Source: Planctomycetota bacterium (GTDB lineage: Bacteria; Planctomycetota; UBA1135; GCA-002748355). From it: 64,000 bases of DNA. The first letter of the stretch is position 1. Each line of letters opens with the position of its first letter. The position numbers were made by a program, and so were the translations under genes. The stretch is taken from NCBI GenBank assembly GCA_027021385.1, contig JALUUL010000072.1, positions 1-64,000 of the forward strand. The letters run 5' to 3'. Below, in pieces: positions 26,565 to 38,576 of the stretch. A model generated the notes under the pieces. It was not told where the DNA came from, did not search any database, and saw only the letters and a list, made by a program, of their open reading frames with translations.

Positions 26565-28097
26565 ATGATGGCCATCCGGAACTCTCGTCTTCCGTTTCTC
26601 GCGACCTTCACTCTCCTCGTCTCCGCGGTCGGCCTCCCCGCGCAGATCCTCCATCTCGAGAGGACCGGGGGAACCCTCGGGAAGCCCTTGAACATCACGG
26701 TCTCCGGCGACTCCGGCCAGATCTGGCTCCTCCTCCCTTCCTTCCACCGCGGACCGACCCCGCTCCGTCTCTTCGATCCGAGGGATCCGCGGAGCCTGTC
26801 GATCGGCATGGACATGTTCCTGTTCTTCGCCCTGGGCTCGACCTCGACCGGTGCGACCGTCGTGCCGGTGGCCCTTCCGAACCTGCCCTCGATGCATGGA
26901 GGGACGATCCATTTCCAGGCCTTCGCGGTTCCGGGGAAGAACTCGATCTTCGGCGCCCTGTCGAATCCGATCTCCTCGATCATGGGGACACAGTTCCATT
27001 GGGCTGGGAAGAAGGCCCTCCTGAAGACCGCGCGTGTCTATCCCTCGGTCTCCCCCCTGATCCCCGGCAAGCTGTTCCTCGTCGCCGGAGGGACCGGAGG
27101 AAAGGTCGCGATGCCGCCCTTCGGCCTCTCGAGCACCGAGATCTACCGGGGGGATCCCCAGGACTTCGTGAAAGGTCCCAAGATGGCCGTTGCCCGGGTC
27201 ATGCATACCGCGAGCAGCTTGGGTTTCGGGAGGGTCCTGATGGCGGGCGGGGTCAATGCGAACGGACTCGTGACGAAGACCTGCGAGATCTTCGACCTCG
27301 GAAAGGGAGTCTTCCTCTCGACGGGGAGCCTGGCCGTCCCCCGGGCCGGTCATCGCGCAGTGACCCTGCCCGACGGACGCGTGATCGTCATCGGCGGGAC
27401 CTCGGACGTCAGCACGACCCTGAAGGCGCTCGGGGCGATGTTGAAGACGACCGAGATCTACAACCCCTCGACCGGGACCTGGACCGCGGGGCCGAGCCTC
27501 CCGGCCCCGATCGCCGGGAATGGAGCCGTGCTCCTTCCGAACGGAAAGGTCCTGATCACCGGAGGAGTGGTTCTCGGCGCGACGAATCTGCCGGGGAATT
27601 CGACCGCCTGCTATCTCTTCGACCCGAAGACGAACACGATCTCGACCGCCGCGAGCCTCCCCTTCGCGACGGCGCTCCATTCGGCGACCGTTCTCAAGTC
27701 GGGCCGGGTCCTGGTCGCGGGCGGGGGCGCCCTCACCGCGCTCATCACGAACTCCGGCGCGCACGGGAAGGCCGCCCTCTACGATCCGACCTTGAACACC
27801 TGGACGACCTTGACCCCGATGACCCAGGTCCGGGCGGGTCATGAAGCCGTCCTCCTGAAGGACGGGAGAGTCCTGCTGGCCGGGGGCTACCAGGGAACCC
27901 TGTTCGCTCCGAAGGCGATTCCCGGAACGGTCTTCTTTGATCCGACGACGAAGAGCTTCGCAGCGGGGAATCCGATGCCGGAGGCCCGGGCGTTGAACGG
28001 AACTGCCGTTCTCGCGACGGGACAGGTCCTGATGTTCGGGGGAGTCGGCGGCACTCTGGGGACCCCGCTCGACAGCGGCGTCTTCCTCTTCTTCTGA
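26565..28097 (+). CDS. exported kelch-type propeller protein with N-terminal beta-sandwich module
   Basis: A 510-residue protein with a signal peptide (cleavage near LPAQ, residue 27). Residues about 28-143 are the beta-sandwich module seen in other exported proteins here (LHLERTGGTLG, VPVALPNLPSM, IHFQAFAVPG, SNPIS). Residues about 150-510 hold six or seven kelch repeats, each with a G-R/K-V-L-x-x-G-G strand and a W or F further on (VLMAGGV, VIVIGGT, VLITGGV, VLVAGGG, VLLAGGY, VLMFGGV), which should form a beta propeller. It likely binds carbohydrate or protein outside the cell, but nothing fixes the target. Start at 26565; a second ATG follows at 26568. It has a terminator-like hairpin after its stop. 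Confidence 0.8.
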   Translation: MMAIRNSRLPFLATFTLLVSAVGLPAQILHLERTGGTLGKPLNITVSGDSGQIWLLLPSFHRGPTPLRLFDPRDPRSLSIGMDMFLFFALGSTSTGATVVPVALPNLPSMHGGTIHFQAFAVPGKNSIFGALSNPISSIMGTQFHWAGKKALLKTARVYPSVSPLIPGKLFLVAGGTGGKVAMPPFGLSSTEIYRGDPQDFVKGPKMAVARVMHTASSLGFGRVLMAGGVNANGLVTKTCEIFDLGKGVFLSTGSLAVPRAGHRAVTLPDGRVIVIGGTSDVSTTLKALGAMLKTTEIYNPSTGTWTAGPSLPAPIAGNGAVLLPNGKVLITGGVVLGATNLPGNSTACYLFDPKTNTISTAASLPFATALHSATVLKSGRVLVAGGGALTALITNSGAHGKAALYDPTLNTWTTLTPMTQVRAGHEAVLLKDGRVLLAGGYQGTLFAPKAIPGTVFFDPTTKSFAAGNPMPEARALNGTAVLATGQVLMFGGVGGTLGTPLDSGVFLFF

Positions 28098-28411
28098 TCC
28101 TTCCGATTCCTCCTTCCCGGGACGGGGAATCTTTTCGGCCTCCGGATGATTCTCTCCGCGCTCACGCGCGCACAGCTCCCCCTCCGTGATGCCTCCCTTC
28201 TTTCGATGGGATCGAGGATTCGGGAAACGGCCGAGAAGAATTTCACGTGATTTCCCGGGCGGGTCCCCCGCCGGGGTGGACCTGAGGCCGGGTTTCGCGG
28301 GGGTTGACCCGATGCCATCGGCTCTGAGAATGCGGACCCCTGTCCACCGGTGCGCCGGCGCGGCCTCTTTCCGGGGAACCGGTTCTCTCTACCCAAGACT
28401 GGAGCACGGAA
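28098..28411. other. spacer between the two kelch genes
   Basis: The 314 bases hold the terminator-like hairpin at 28105-28135 and a GC-rich GGCGGG/CCCGCC hairpin near 28260-28275. No gene or clear promoter is seen. An open frame from GTG 28350 joins the frame of the broken kelch gene but looks like fortuitous upstream extension. Confidence 0.5.
28105..28135 (+). terminator. terminator-like hairpin after the first kelch gene
   Basis: GATTCC (28105-28110) pairs with GGAATC (28126-28131), extended by a wobble and a further pair, and is followed by TTTT at 28132-28135. It starts seven bases after the stop codon. Confidence 0.5.
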
Positions 28412-29940
28412 ATGTCCCCCCCGAACGGCCCTTTCCGCCCTCGTTCTCGCCTCGATCCCGCTTTCCCCCTTGGCCCGCGCGCAGACCCTCCACCTCGAAC
28501 GCAAGGGAGGGACGCTCGGGGGGGCGATCACGATCAGCGTGACCGGGGATCCGAACCTCGTGTGGTTCCTCCTTCCGTCCTTCCGTCCCGGGCCGACCCC
28601 TCTCCGCTTCTTCGACTCGAGAGAGACCCGGAGTCTGCTGATTGGCATGGACCTGTTCTCGTTCTTCGCGATCGGAGTCAGCTCGACGAAACCGGTCACG
28701 ATTCCGGTCGCCCTTCCGAACCTTCCGGTCCTGCATGAAGTTCGGATCCGCTTCCAGGCCTTCTCGGTGCCCGGCAGGAACAGTCTCTTCGGGGCGATCT
28801 CGAATCCGATCTCGACGATGATGGGGAACCCCGACAAGTGGGCCCTCTCACGCCGGGCCTTGCCGGCCGGGATCTGGGCGGCCCGGGTCGAGACCCTGGT
28901 TCCGGGTTCCTATTTCATGACGACCGGCGGCACGACCGGAAAGGCCACCCTTCCGTTGAAGGGTTCGAGCCAGAGCTGGATCTATCGATCCGACTTCCAG
29001 GACTTCGTTCCGGGACCCTCGATGCTGACTCCCCGGGTCCTGCACGCGACCGCCCCGTTCGGGAACGGCAGGTTCCTCGTCTCCGGGGGACTGAACGGGC
29101 TCGGTGCAGCGACCGGGAACGTCGAGTACTTTGACATCAAGAAAGGCGTGTTCACTGCGGCGACGGGGATGGCGAGCCCCAGGGCGGGGCATACTGCCAC
29201 GACCCTTTTCAAGACGGGAGGATCCTGATCGTCGGCGGGGCGGCGGATTTCAGTTCGGTGAGCAAGGTCTTCTCCTCGATGCTCAAGACGACGGCCCTGT
29301 ATTCCCCCTCGACCGGGAAGTGGACCGCCGGTCCGACCCTCGCGGCTCCTCTGATCGGGCATGCGGCCGTCCTCTTGAAGTCGGGAAAGGTCCTGATCCT
29401 CGGGGGCTTTTCCCTGGACGCGACCTCGACTCCGGTGACCTCGAGGGCCTGCCTCCTGTTCGATCCGAAGACGAACTCTCTCGGGGCGGCCCCGTCCCTC
29501 CCCTATCCCTCGGCCCTGCACAGTGCCGTCCCGCTTCCCGACGGGACGATCCTGGTCGCGGGGGCGGGACCCTCGGCTTGACGATCGGCCTCTCCGCTCC
29601 GCACGCGAAGGCGGCGCTCTTCGATCCCACGAAGGGGACCTGGATGACCCTGCCCGCGATGAAGTCGGCCCGGGCCGCGGCTTCCGTCGCCCGGCTCCCG
29701 GACGAACGGGTCCTTCTGATGGGAGGGTTTAAGGGGTCCCTCCTCGCGCCGAAGGCGACCTCCGCAGTCGAGTCCTATGTCCCCGCGACCAAGAGCTTCC
29801 GGCTCGAGGTTCCTCTTCCGACTCCGATCGGCGGCGCGAGCCCGATGGAACTGGCAACGGGACAGGCCCTCTTCCTGGGGGGATTGGGGGGCGTCCTTCC
29901 GGCGCCTCTCGACTCGGCCCTCCTATTCTTCCCGCGCTGA
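28412..29940 (+). pseudogene. frameshifted exported kelch protein, paralogue of the upstream gene
   Basis: The translation follows the upstream kelch protein along its whole length but changes frame. Residues from the signal peptide to GHTATTLF read in one frame up to TGA 29226-29228. LIVGGAADFS to ILVAGAG reads in the next up to a stop near 29581, and TLGLTIGLSAPHAKAALF to the end at 29940 reads in the third. Each break fits loss of one base (near 29207-29216 and near 29560). At the start, ATG 28412 runs into a seven-C tract; one C fewer would join it to the hydrophobic signal sequence. Three indels in one gene and none in its neighbours favour decay over sequencing error, but errors remain possible. 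Confidence 0.82.
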
Positions 29941-29956
29941 GGAGAAGAGTACGTCC

Positions 29957-31369
29957 TCAGGCAAAGGGCGCGAGGACCGAGCCCGCGGGATCCTCGGGCC
30001 AACCCTCGAAGCGGAGTCTCGCGAGTTCCTGACCGGTCCAACGGATCAGGAGGAGGCCCTCCGGAGAATCCGGTTCCGGCAACTCGATCGACGGGCTCTC
30101 TCCGTGGGCGAGGACCGCCTGGAGAAGGTGGATTCCGCGGAGTTCGAGTTCTTCCGGAGCCGTCTCGATCGAATGGAGGCGAGGGGTCTCGGAGAGGGGC
30201 GGCGGGGTCCTGAGGGGATCGAGGAAGAGTGAGGCGGAGAACGCGAAGAACTCCCGTTCGAGTTCGACCCGGAATCTCCCTCGGAGCCCTTTCGGCTTGA
30301 AGGGATGCGGATCCGTCACCGCGTGGTACCACCTGCCTGCGGCCTCGGCCATCGCGTGGACCCAGGGCCGGTGGAGCACGAGGGGCCCCTCCTTCGAAAG
30401 GAGCGCGGAACCATGGACCTCGAGCCTGTCGAGAAGGCGTTCCGCCTCGAACGGATCAGGAACGAGGATCCGCAGGGTCTCCCGCTGTTCCGGGTCGAAG
30501 CTGCTCAGGATGACCGGCAGCGGAACGGGCGGGAGCCCGAGCCTTCGGGTGAAGACCTCCAGGATGTGGGCGAAATCCTCCTCGATCGAGTAGATGTCGC
30601 AGAGGCGGTCCCCCGAGAGGCAGGCGAGGGTGCTTTCCTCGATCAGGAGGGGATGGGTGTGGAGGTGCACGAATCGGTCCGGGCCGGCCGCGCACCAGGC
30701 CGGAAGGGGTTCTCCGCGGTCCTGGAGCCGGAACCAGTATTCGGGGTGATCCTGGAGGAGCACGAGGGGCCGCCGGTCGGCCAGCAAGTTGGGAAGCCTG
30801 CGCCGGGAGAGATGGAGGGACCCTACGAGGACCAGGCCCCGTCCCTTCCGAAGACACCGGGAGGCCATGAAGCGTTCGCGCGCGTCCATGTCCAGGCGAT
30901 CGCGCTCTGGATGGTCGAGGGCGAGGATCGCGGTGCATTGAGCCCTCGCCCTCTCGCAGAGTTCGACCATCGGGCGGCGGGGGAACCTCCCCCAGGTCTT
31001 CTCCCACTTGCAGGCATCGAGCAGGGCCTCCCCGGATCGGTCTCCGAGCATCCAACGGTCGCAGGTTTCCTGCGCGTTGGCCGTCAACCATTCCAGCGCG
31101 ATCCAATCGGGCTGCAGCCGCTCCAGCCAGAAGAGGGCCTCCTCCTGGGATCTGGGGAGGGCATGGTGGTCGCCGAGGAGGATGCAGTTCCTGGACTCCG
31201 CCTCGCGGACCACGACCTCGGAGGGAAGTGATTCGACCTCCTCGGGGAAGTCTTGGAGGAAGGCATACCGCGCCTCCTCGAGGTCCGAGCGGCAGAAGGC
31301 GTCCTGGAGTTCGACCCGGACCGCCGTCCGGATCCAGAGTTCCCGCTGCAGGTCCAAGACCGTGCTCAT
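29957..31369 (-). CDS. ChaN-like (haem-binding uptake / TIKI fold) protein, tentative
   Basis: A 470-residue protein without a signal peptide. The N-terminal half resembles the ChaN/EreA-like fold: NCILLGDHHALPRSQEEALF (about 61-80) recalls the conserved LLGExH motif with Asp for Glu, then WIALEWL, and a later GLVLVGSLHLSR with another histidine. The C-terminal half (about 250-470) has no family I recognise. ChaN proteins bind haem or act as metal-dependent hydrolases, but no job can be assigned here. It lies 33 bases downstream of dinB on the same strand and may be cotranscribed with dinB and cyaY. Confidence 0.55.
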   Translation of the reverse strand: MSTVLDLQRELWIRTAVRVELQDAFCRSDLEEARYAFLQDFPEEVESLPSEVVVREAESRNCILLGDHHALPRSQEEALFWLERLQPDWIALEWLTANAQETCDRWMLGDRSGEALLDACKWEKTWGRFPRRPMVELCERARAQCTAILALDHPERDRLDMDARERFMASRCLRKGRGLVLVGSLHLSRRRLPNLLADRRPLVLLQDHPEYWFRLQDRGEPLPAWCAAGPDRFVHLHTHPLLIEESTLACLSGDRLCDIYSIEEDFAHILEVFTRRLGLPPVPLPVILSSFDPEQRETLRILVPDPFEAERLLDRLEVHGSALLSKEGPLVLHRPWVHAMAEAAGRWYHAVTDPHPFKPKGLRGRFRVELEREFFAFSASLFLDPLRTPPPLSETPRLHSIETAPEELELRGIHLLQAVLAHGESPSIELPEPDSPEGLLLIRWTGQELARLRFEGWPEDPAGSVLAPFA

Positions 31370-31402
31370 CCCGAAACCTATCGACAGCTCATCGCCGCGG
31401 AA

Positions 31403-32749
31403 TCAAGCGGGGGGCGGGACAGCTCCGTCAGGTTCCTCCTCCTCCGAGAGGTCTTCGATCCGGCCCGTCCTTCCGAGCGAGATCGAGTCCTCGCCGAAAC
31501 GATCCCGAATCCTGTCGAGGGCCTCGGAGAGGCGGTTCCCGGCCTCGTCCCTCCTTCTCGTGAAGAGGGAGGCCTGCCGGCCCGTTTCCTTGCTGCGGAG
31601 GTCGGCAGCCGTCACCCCCAGAAGGCGGAGGGGCCGGGGCTCGGGACAGGCCTCGAGGAAGAGGCGCTTGGCGGCATCGAAGAGTCTCCGGTCCTCGTCC
31701 AGAGGCTCGGGAAGTCGGATCTGCCGAGAACGGGTCACGAAGGGCGGGAAGCGGAGCTTCAGGCGGAGCAGGCCGCAGGTGAATCCCTGTTTGCGCAGTC
31801 TGCGTCCGACTCTTTCGCAGAGCCGGCAGAGGACCGCGAGTTGGGCCTCACGGCCGGCAAGGTTTTCGGGGAAGGTCGTTTCATGGCCGATGGACTTGGC
31901 CTTCCGTCCCGGGGAGACCTTCCTGGGATCCCGTCCCAGCGAGAGTTCGTGGAAGCGCCTTCCCCAGACCTCTCCGAGATGCCGGACGCAGGCTTCGAGT
32001 CCGAGGTCCTGGAGGTCTCCGATCCTCCGGAGTCCGAGTTCCTCCATCCGGGTCCGGGTCGCCTCCCCCGCGCCCCAGAGCCTCGAGAGGGGAAGGGGGG
32101 CGAGGAAGCTCCGCTCGGACCCCGGTGGGACGAGGACGAGCCCCCTGGGTTTCCTGAGATCGGAGGCGACCTTCGCGACGAACTTGCTCGTCGCCGCTCC
32201 GATCGAGAGGGGGAGGCCCACGGCCTCCTCGACGGCCTCCTGCAGCGCGAGGGCCGCGCGCTGGGGGGGGCCGAAAAGCCTTTCCGTTCCGCTCAGATCG
32301 AGGAAGGCTTCGTCGAGGGAGAGGGGCTCGACGAGGGGGGAGAAGTCCTCGAAGACCCGGCGGATCCTCGCCGAGATCTCCGCGTACCGGCGCATGCGGG
32401 GGGGAAGGAAGACGCCCCGGGGGCAGAGGCGCCGGGCCACCGCGGTCGGCTGGGCCGAATGCACTCCGAAGACGCGGGCCTCGTAGCTGCAGGTCGCGAC
32501 GACTCCGCGCTTCCCGAGCCCCCCGACGATGACCGGCCGGCCGCGCAGGGAAGGATCGTCCTTCTGTTCGACGGCCGCGAAGAAGGCGTCCATGTCCGCG
32601 TGGAGGATGCAACGGGGCCAGGCGCCGGGCGGCGGCGCGGCTGGTCCTCCCCGGGGGATCGTTCCTTCCGGGGTCGGATCAGATCGAGATCTTCCGGCCG
32701 AGCTTCTCCCCGACGACCTCGGAGAGTCGGGTCCGGAGTTCATGTCCAT
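31403..32749 (-). CDS. dinB: DNA polymerase IV (Y-family translesion polymerase)
   Basis: The 448-residue enzyme copies past damaged bases. It has the catalytic ILHADMDAFFAAVEQ with its metal aspartate, GVVATCSYEARVFGV, the second metal pair in PLSLDEAFLD, the thumb helix-hairpin region LWGAGEATRTRMEELGLRRIGDL, and a little-finger domain from about 265. An extra N-terminal stretch of about 40 residues precedes the palm because no start codon lies closer. The ATG at 32749 has GGAAGG nine bases upstream; ATG 32758 and 32743 are alternatives. The start lies about 70 bases inside cyaY. No beta-clamp-binding QxxLF is obvious, though QASLFTR near residue 405 is a candidate. Confidence 0.93.
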   Translation of the reverse strand: MDMNSGPDSPRSSGRSSAGRSRSDPTPEGTIPRGGPAAPPPGAWPRCILHADMDAFFAAVEQKDDPSLRGRPVIVGGLGKRGVVATCSYEARVFGVHSAQPTAVARRLCPRGVFLPPRMRRYAEISARIRRVFEDFSPLVEPLSLDEAFLDLSGTERLFGPPQRAALALQEAVEEAVGLPLSIGAATSKFVAKVASDLRKPRGLVLVPPGSERSFLAPLPLSRLWGAGEATRTRMEELGLRRIGDLQDLGLEACVRHLGEVWGRRFHELSLGRDPRKVSPGRKAKSIGHETTFPENLAGREAQLAVLCRLCERVGRRLRKQGFTCGLLRLKLRFPPFVTRSRQIRLPEPLDEDRRLFDAAKRLFLEACPEPRPLRLLGVTAADLRSKETGRQASLFTRRRDEAGNRLSEALDRIRDRFGEDSISLGRTGRIEDLSEEEEPDGAVPPPA

Positions 32750-32999
32750 CCCGGTCATCCTTCCAGCAACGGCTCTCAGGATCCCAGTCGTAGTGCCAGG
32801 CCCGGGCCCCGGCCGCCAGCCACATCTGGTGGTTGCCCCGCTGGCGGTTCAGCACGAACTTCGAACCGTCGGCGAACTCCAGGGTCAGCATGCCGTCCCC
32901 GCATTCGAAATCGCATTCGTCGGGGTCGAATTCCTCGAGGCGCCCGGCGATCTCTTCCAGGGTCTCGTCCGCGAGTCTGAGAAAATCCTGCAGTTCCAT
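32679..32999 (-). CDS. cyaY: iron donor protein CyaY (bacterial frataxin)
   Basis: The 106-residue product matches frataxin in length and order: an acidic N-terminal helix (ADETLEEIAGRLEEFDPDEC), beta strands TLEFADGSKFVLNRQ and NHQMWLAAGARAWHYDW, and a final helix ELRTRLSEVVGEKL. Frataxins bind ferrous iron and tune iron-sulfur cluster assembly in the cytoplasm. The iron-binding acidic ridge is present. No isc or suf gene is in the window. It overlaps the dinB start by about 70 bases, a long overlap for two unrelated functions. Confidence 0.92.
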   Translation of the reverse strand: MELQDFLRLADETLEEIAGRLEEFDPDECDFECGDGMLTLEFADGSKFVLNRQRGNHQMWLAAGARAWHYDWDPESRCWKDDRDGHELRTRLSEVVGEKLGRKISI

Positions 33000-33221
33000 G
33001 TGCGTGCCCGTGCCTGCGAAGCCCGGAGGGGAGGGAGGGAGACCCCGGCGGGTCCCCGATTCGGCTCCGGGCCGGAGAGGCCCTTCCGGGAGGGCGGAGA
33101 CCCGCTTTCCCGGGACCCTTCCTAGGCTCCGCCCGCCCGGGAATCCAGGGGGGCGCGCCGTCGCTTTCCACCGAGGCCGGGGCTATCGTCACCGCCCGTT
33201 TTTCCTCCCGAGGAACGCGCG

Positions 33222-36113
<2,892 letters not shown>

Positions 36114-36137
36114 CGGAGGCCGCCCTCCCGGGCGCGG

Positions 36138-36164
36138 GTCCCCGGGAGCGCGGGGAACGGGGAC
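36138..36164. terminator. possible hairpin between convergent gcvP and the 803-residue protein gene
   Basis: GTCCCCG (36138-36144) pairs with CGGGGAC (36158-36164) around a 13-base loop in the 51-base gap between two genes that face each other. There is no T run. Confidence 0.35.
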
Positions 36165-38576
36165 CTAGCGGCCGATGACGAGGCTGCGCCGGATCTCGTA
36201 GGGCTGCGCTCCCTCGAAGGGGACGAAACTCCAGACGAGTTCCACCCGGTCCCCGGCCTTCAGGGGGAGGAAGGGGACGAAGCTCACGCATCCCGGCGGG
36301 CAGATCCTCGAGTCCCGCGAGTCGCCCGGACGCAGGAGAAGACCGGCGAGCCGCCGGCCCTCGACCCGGGCCTCGCAGGCGAGGCTTCCGGGCAGCTTCG
36401 GGGGGCGGTCGAAGAAATGGAGGCTGAAGACCGGGCCCAGGCGTTTGACTCCGGCCGGCTCCTTCGGTCGATCGAGGCCTGCTTCCTTCATGGCCTTCCA
36501 GACGCGCTCCCTGAGCGGGCGGACGAGCACGGGCGCCCCCGTCCGCGAGCGGACGGGGGTGACCGCGGGGTCCGGGAAGACCCGCATCGAGGACGGGCCG
36601 AAACTCCGTTCCCCCAGGTGGAAGAGACCGATCTTCCCCTTTTGGTGGAGGCCGACCATCCGCGTCCGGGAGTCGAGGACGAGGTCCCGGAAACCTGGGA
36701 GTTCGAGGAGTTCCCGGACCTGGGCCTCCGCGGAGGAGCGGAGCTCGAACGGAAGGCCCTTCGACCAGAATTCCTCGCCCATCCCGAGGTAGCGCCGGAG
36801 CGCCTTCCCGACCGTCTCGGGGAGGCGGCCTTCCCGGATCCAGGGCCCGGCCTGGTTGAGGTCGCAGAAGTCCTTCCAGAGGGAGGGGACGGTGTCGGCG
36901 TAGGCGAGGGCCGGGAGATCGAGGCCCAGGCGGATCTCGTTGATCCTCCGCAGCCGTTCGACGAGGGCGCCCGGGACCGGGGTCGAGGGATTCCAGTCGG
37001 CCTCGATCCGGGACCTCAGCCTTCCCGTGTCCGTCGAGTAGGCGCGCCATTCGGATTCGCAGCGCCGCAGGGAGAGGCCCCGGGCGAGTTTCGCGAAGCG
37101 CTCCTCGACCTCCGTCGTCGTCTTCACCGCGGTTCTCGGCTTCCGGCGTCCGGCCCTCCCGTCGAGGGCGTGGAGAAGGGAGGGGTCGCGGCGCAGGAGG
37201 TACTCGACGAAGTACCAGGCCTTGATCCTCTCCTCGTCGCCGAGTTCGTCCCCCTTGAGGAGGGGCAGCTTCGCGGCCGGAACGTCCGTCTTATTCCAGG
37301 CCTGGTCGATCGCCCTCTCCTTCCAGGTCTCGATGTCCGGTTTCAGGGGTTCGTACTTCTTGCGTCCGGCCCTCGTCCCCTTCTCCCTGCGCGGGGCGAT
37401 CAGGAACTCCAGGGTCTTCCCGAAGAAGAGCCCGACGATCGCGTGTCCCATCCCCTCGTCGAGGGCCAGGGAGCGCAGGTCGGCGATCTTGATCCCGACG
37501 TGGCGGACGACCGTGTCGTTCACGAGTTCTTCCTCGTCCCCGGGGGCGGAGGCCCAGAGCGCCCTTCCTCCCCGCGTGATCTCGACCAGGGAGAGGTGCT
37601 TGAGGGTGAAGGCCCGCTTGTTGGCGTTCCGGATGCACCGGTTCACGAGGGTCCGCCAGTCGGTGCGGTCCCGGAAGAAGACGAAGTCGAGGTCCTCGCC
37701 CTTCCGGATCTTGAAACCGCCCAGGCCTGCGAAGATCGTCCGGCAGAAGTGGAGGGCGCGTTCGGCGTTGCGCGCCCCCTCGCGGAGGATCTCGGGGTCG
37801 AGATCGCCGAAGACCCGGAAGTGCTTCGTGGCGAAGCCCCGGATCTCGGGGCCGCCGTTCCCGAAGGCGTGGGCCAGCGCGGGTTGGCGGACCGTGGGCT
37901 CGAGTTCCTCGACCGGGACCTCGAGTCGCTGGACCAGGTCCAGGCACTGCCGGATCCAACGGGAACGGCGGAGGATCCGGATTTCGAGAGGGGTCCCGTA
38001 GAAGGACTCGAAACGGTCGAGGGAACGGAGTTTCGCGAGATCCTCGTCGGTCGGGTCGAAGCGGAGGGCCTTCTCGAAATGCCAGCGCGCCCGATCCTCG
38101 CGACCCTCCTTGCGCAGGCGGAGGCCCAGTTCTTTGTGGCTTCGATGCAGCTTCACGCAGATCCGGCTCCAATCCTTCGTCAAGCGCCGCCGGGCCGCGG
38201 AGTCGACCGTGTTCTTCGGAAAGGAGACGCCGTCGAGAACCCAGCCGCTCGGGACCTTCCGGAAACCGAGCGCGCGCCGCGCGGCCTGGTGGTCGGGATC
38301 GTAGTCCCGGAGGATCTCCCTCCAGAGGATCTTGGCCCGGGAGTACCAGCCGGCGCGAGCGCAGGCCCCCGCATGCTTGGCGAGCAGCGCGGCTCCCTTC
38401 TTCAGGAGTTTCTCCTCCCGGATCGAGCTGTCCTGGAGAGGGGGGGCGGACGGAGCGGCGTCGGGGCGGGCGGTACGTCCCGCGGGGATTCCATTGGAGA
38501 CCTCAAGCCGGATCCCCGGGAGCAATAGGAGGGGGAGCGACAGGAGGACGGAGAACCCCGAGCTTCGTTCAACCAT
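36165..38576 (-). CDS. large exported protein of unknown function, possible dead zincin plus CAP-like domain
   Basis: An 803-residue protein with a signal peptide or N-terminal anchor (about 8-25). Residues about 50-190 look like helical TPR-type repeats (GWYSRAKILWREILRDYDPDHQAARRAL, RARWHFEKALRFDPTDEDL). Residues about 250-480 resemble planctomycete DUF1570-type peptidase-like domains, but the position of the HExxH zinc motif reads DEGMGHAIV (His378), so metal binding is doubtful. Residues about 570-720 recall a CAP/SCP-like domain common in planctomycetes (INEIRLGLDLPALAYAD, VFPDPAV). These domain calls are weak. The start overlaps the purQ stop by eight bases. Confidence 0.6.
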   Translation of the reverse strand: MVERSSGFSVLLSLPLLLLPGIRLEVSNGIPAGRTARPDAAPSAPPLQDSSIREEKLLKKGAALLAKHAGACARAGWYSRAKILWREILRDYDPDHQAARRALGFRKVPSGWVLDGVSFPKNTVDSAARRRLTKDWSRICVKLHRSHKELGLRLRKEGREDRARWHFEKALRFDPTDEDLAKLRSLDRFESFYGTPLEIRILRRSRWIRQCLDLVQRLEVPVEELEPTVRQPALAHAFGNGGPEIRGFATKHFRVFGDLDPEILREGARNAERALHFCRTIFAGLGGFKIRKGEDLDFVFFRDRTDWRTLVNRCIRNANKRAFTLKHLSLVEITRGGRALWASAPGDEEELVNDTVVRHVGIKIADLRSLALDEGMGHAIVGLFFGKTLEFLIAPRREKGTRAGRKKYEPLKPDIETWKERAIDQAWNKTDVPAAKLPLLKGDELGDEERIKAWYFVEYLLRRDPSLLHALDGRAGRRKPRTAVKTTTEVEERFAKLARGLSLRRCESEWRAYSTDTGRLRSRIEADWNPSTPVPGALVERLRRINEIRLGLDLPALAYADTVPSLWKDFCDLNQAGPWIREGRLPETVGKALRRYLGMGEEFWSKGLPFELRSSAEAQVRELLELPGFRDLVLDSRTRMVGLHQKGKIGLFHLGERSFGPSSMRVFPDPAVTPVRSRTGAPVLVRPLRERVWKAMKEAGLDRPKEPAGVKRLGPVFSLHFFDRPPKLPGSLACEARVEGRRLAGLLLRPGDSRDSRICPPGCVSFVPFLPLKAGDRVELVWSFVPFEGAQPYEIRRSLVIGR

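Noticed and set aside
29226-29228. In-frame TGA in the second kelch gene as a possible selenocysteine codon, given the tRNA-Sec in the window
   Set aside because: The intact paralogue continues in another frame right after this point, so a one-base shift explains it. No SECIS-like hairpin directly follows, and no redox motif is present.
33000-33221. Possible glycine riboswitch before gcvP
   Set aside because: A GGAGAG stretch is present, but I could not find the conserved core and paired elements of one or two aptamers.
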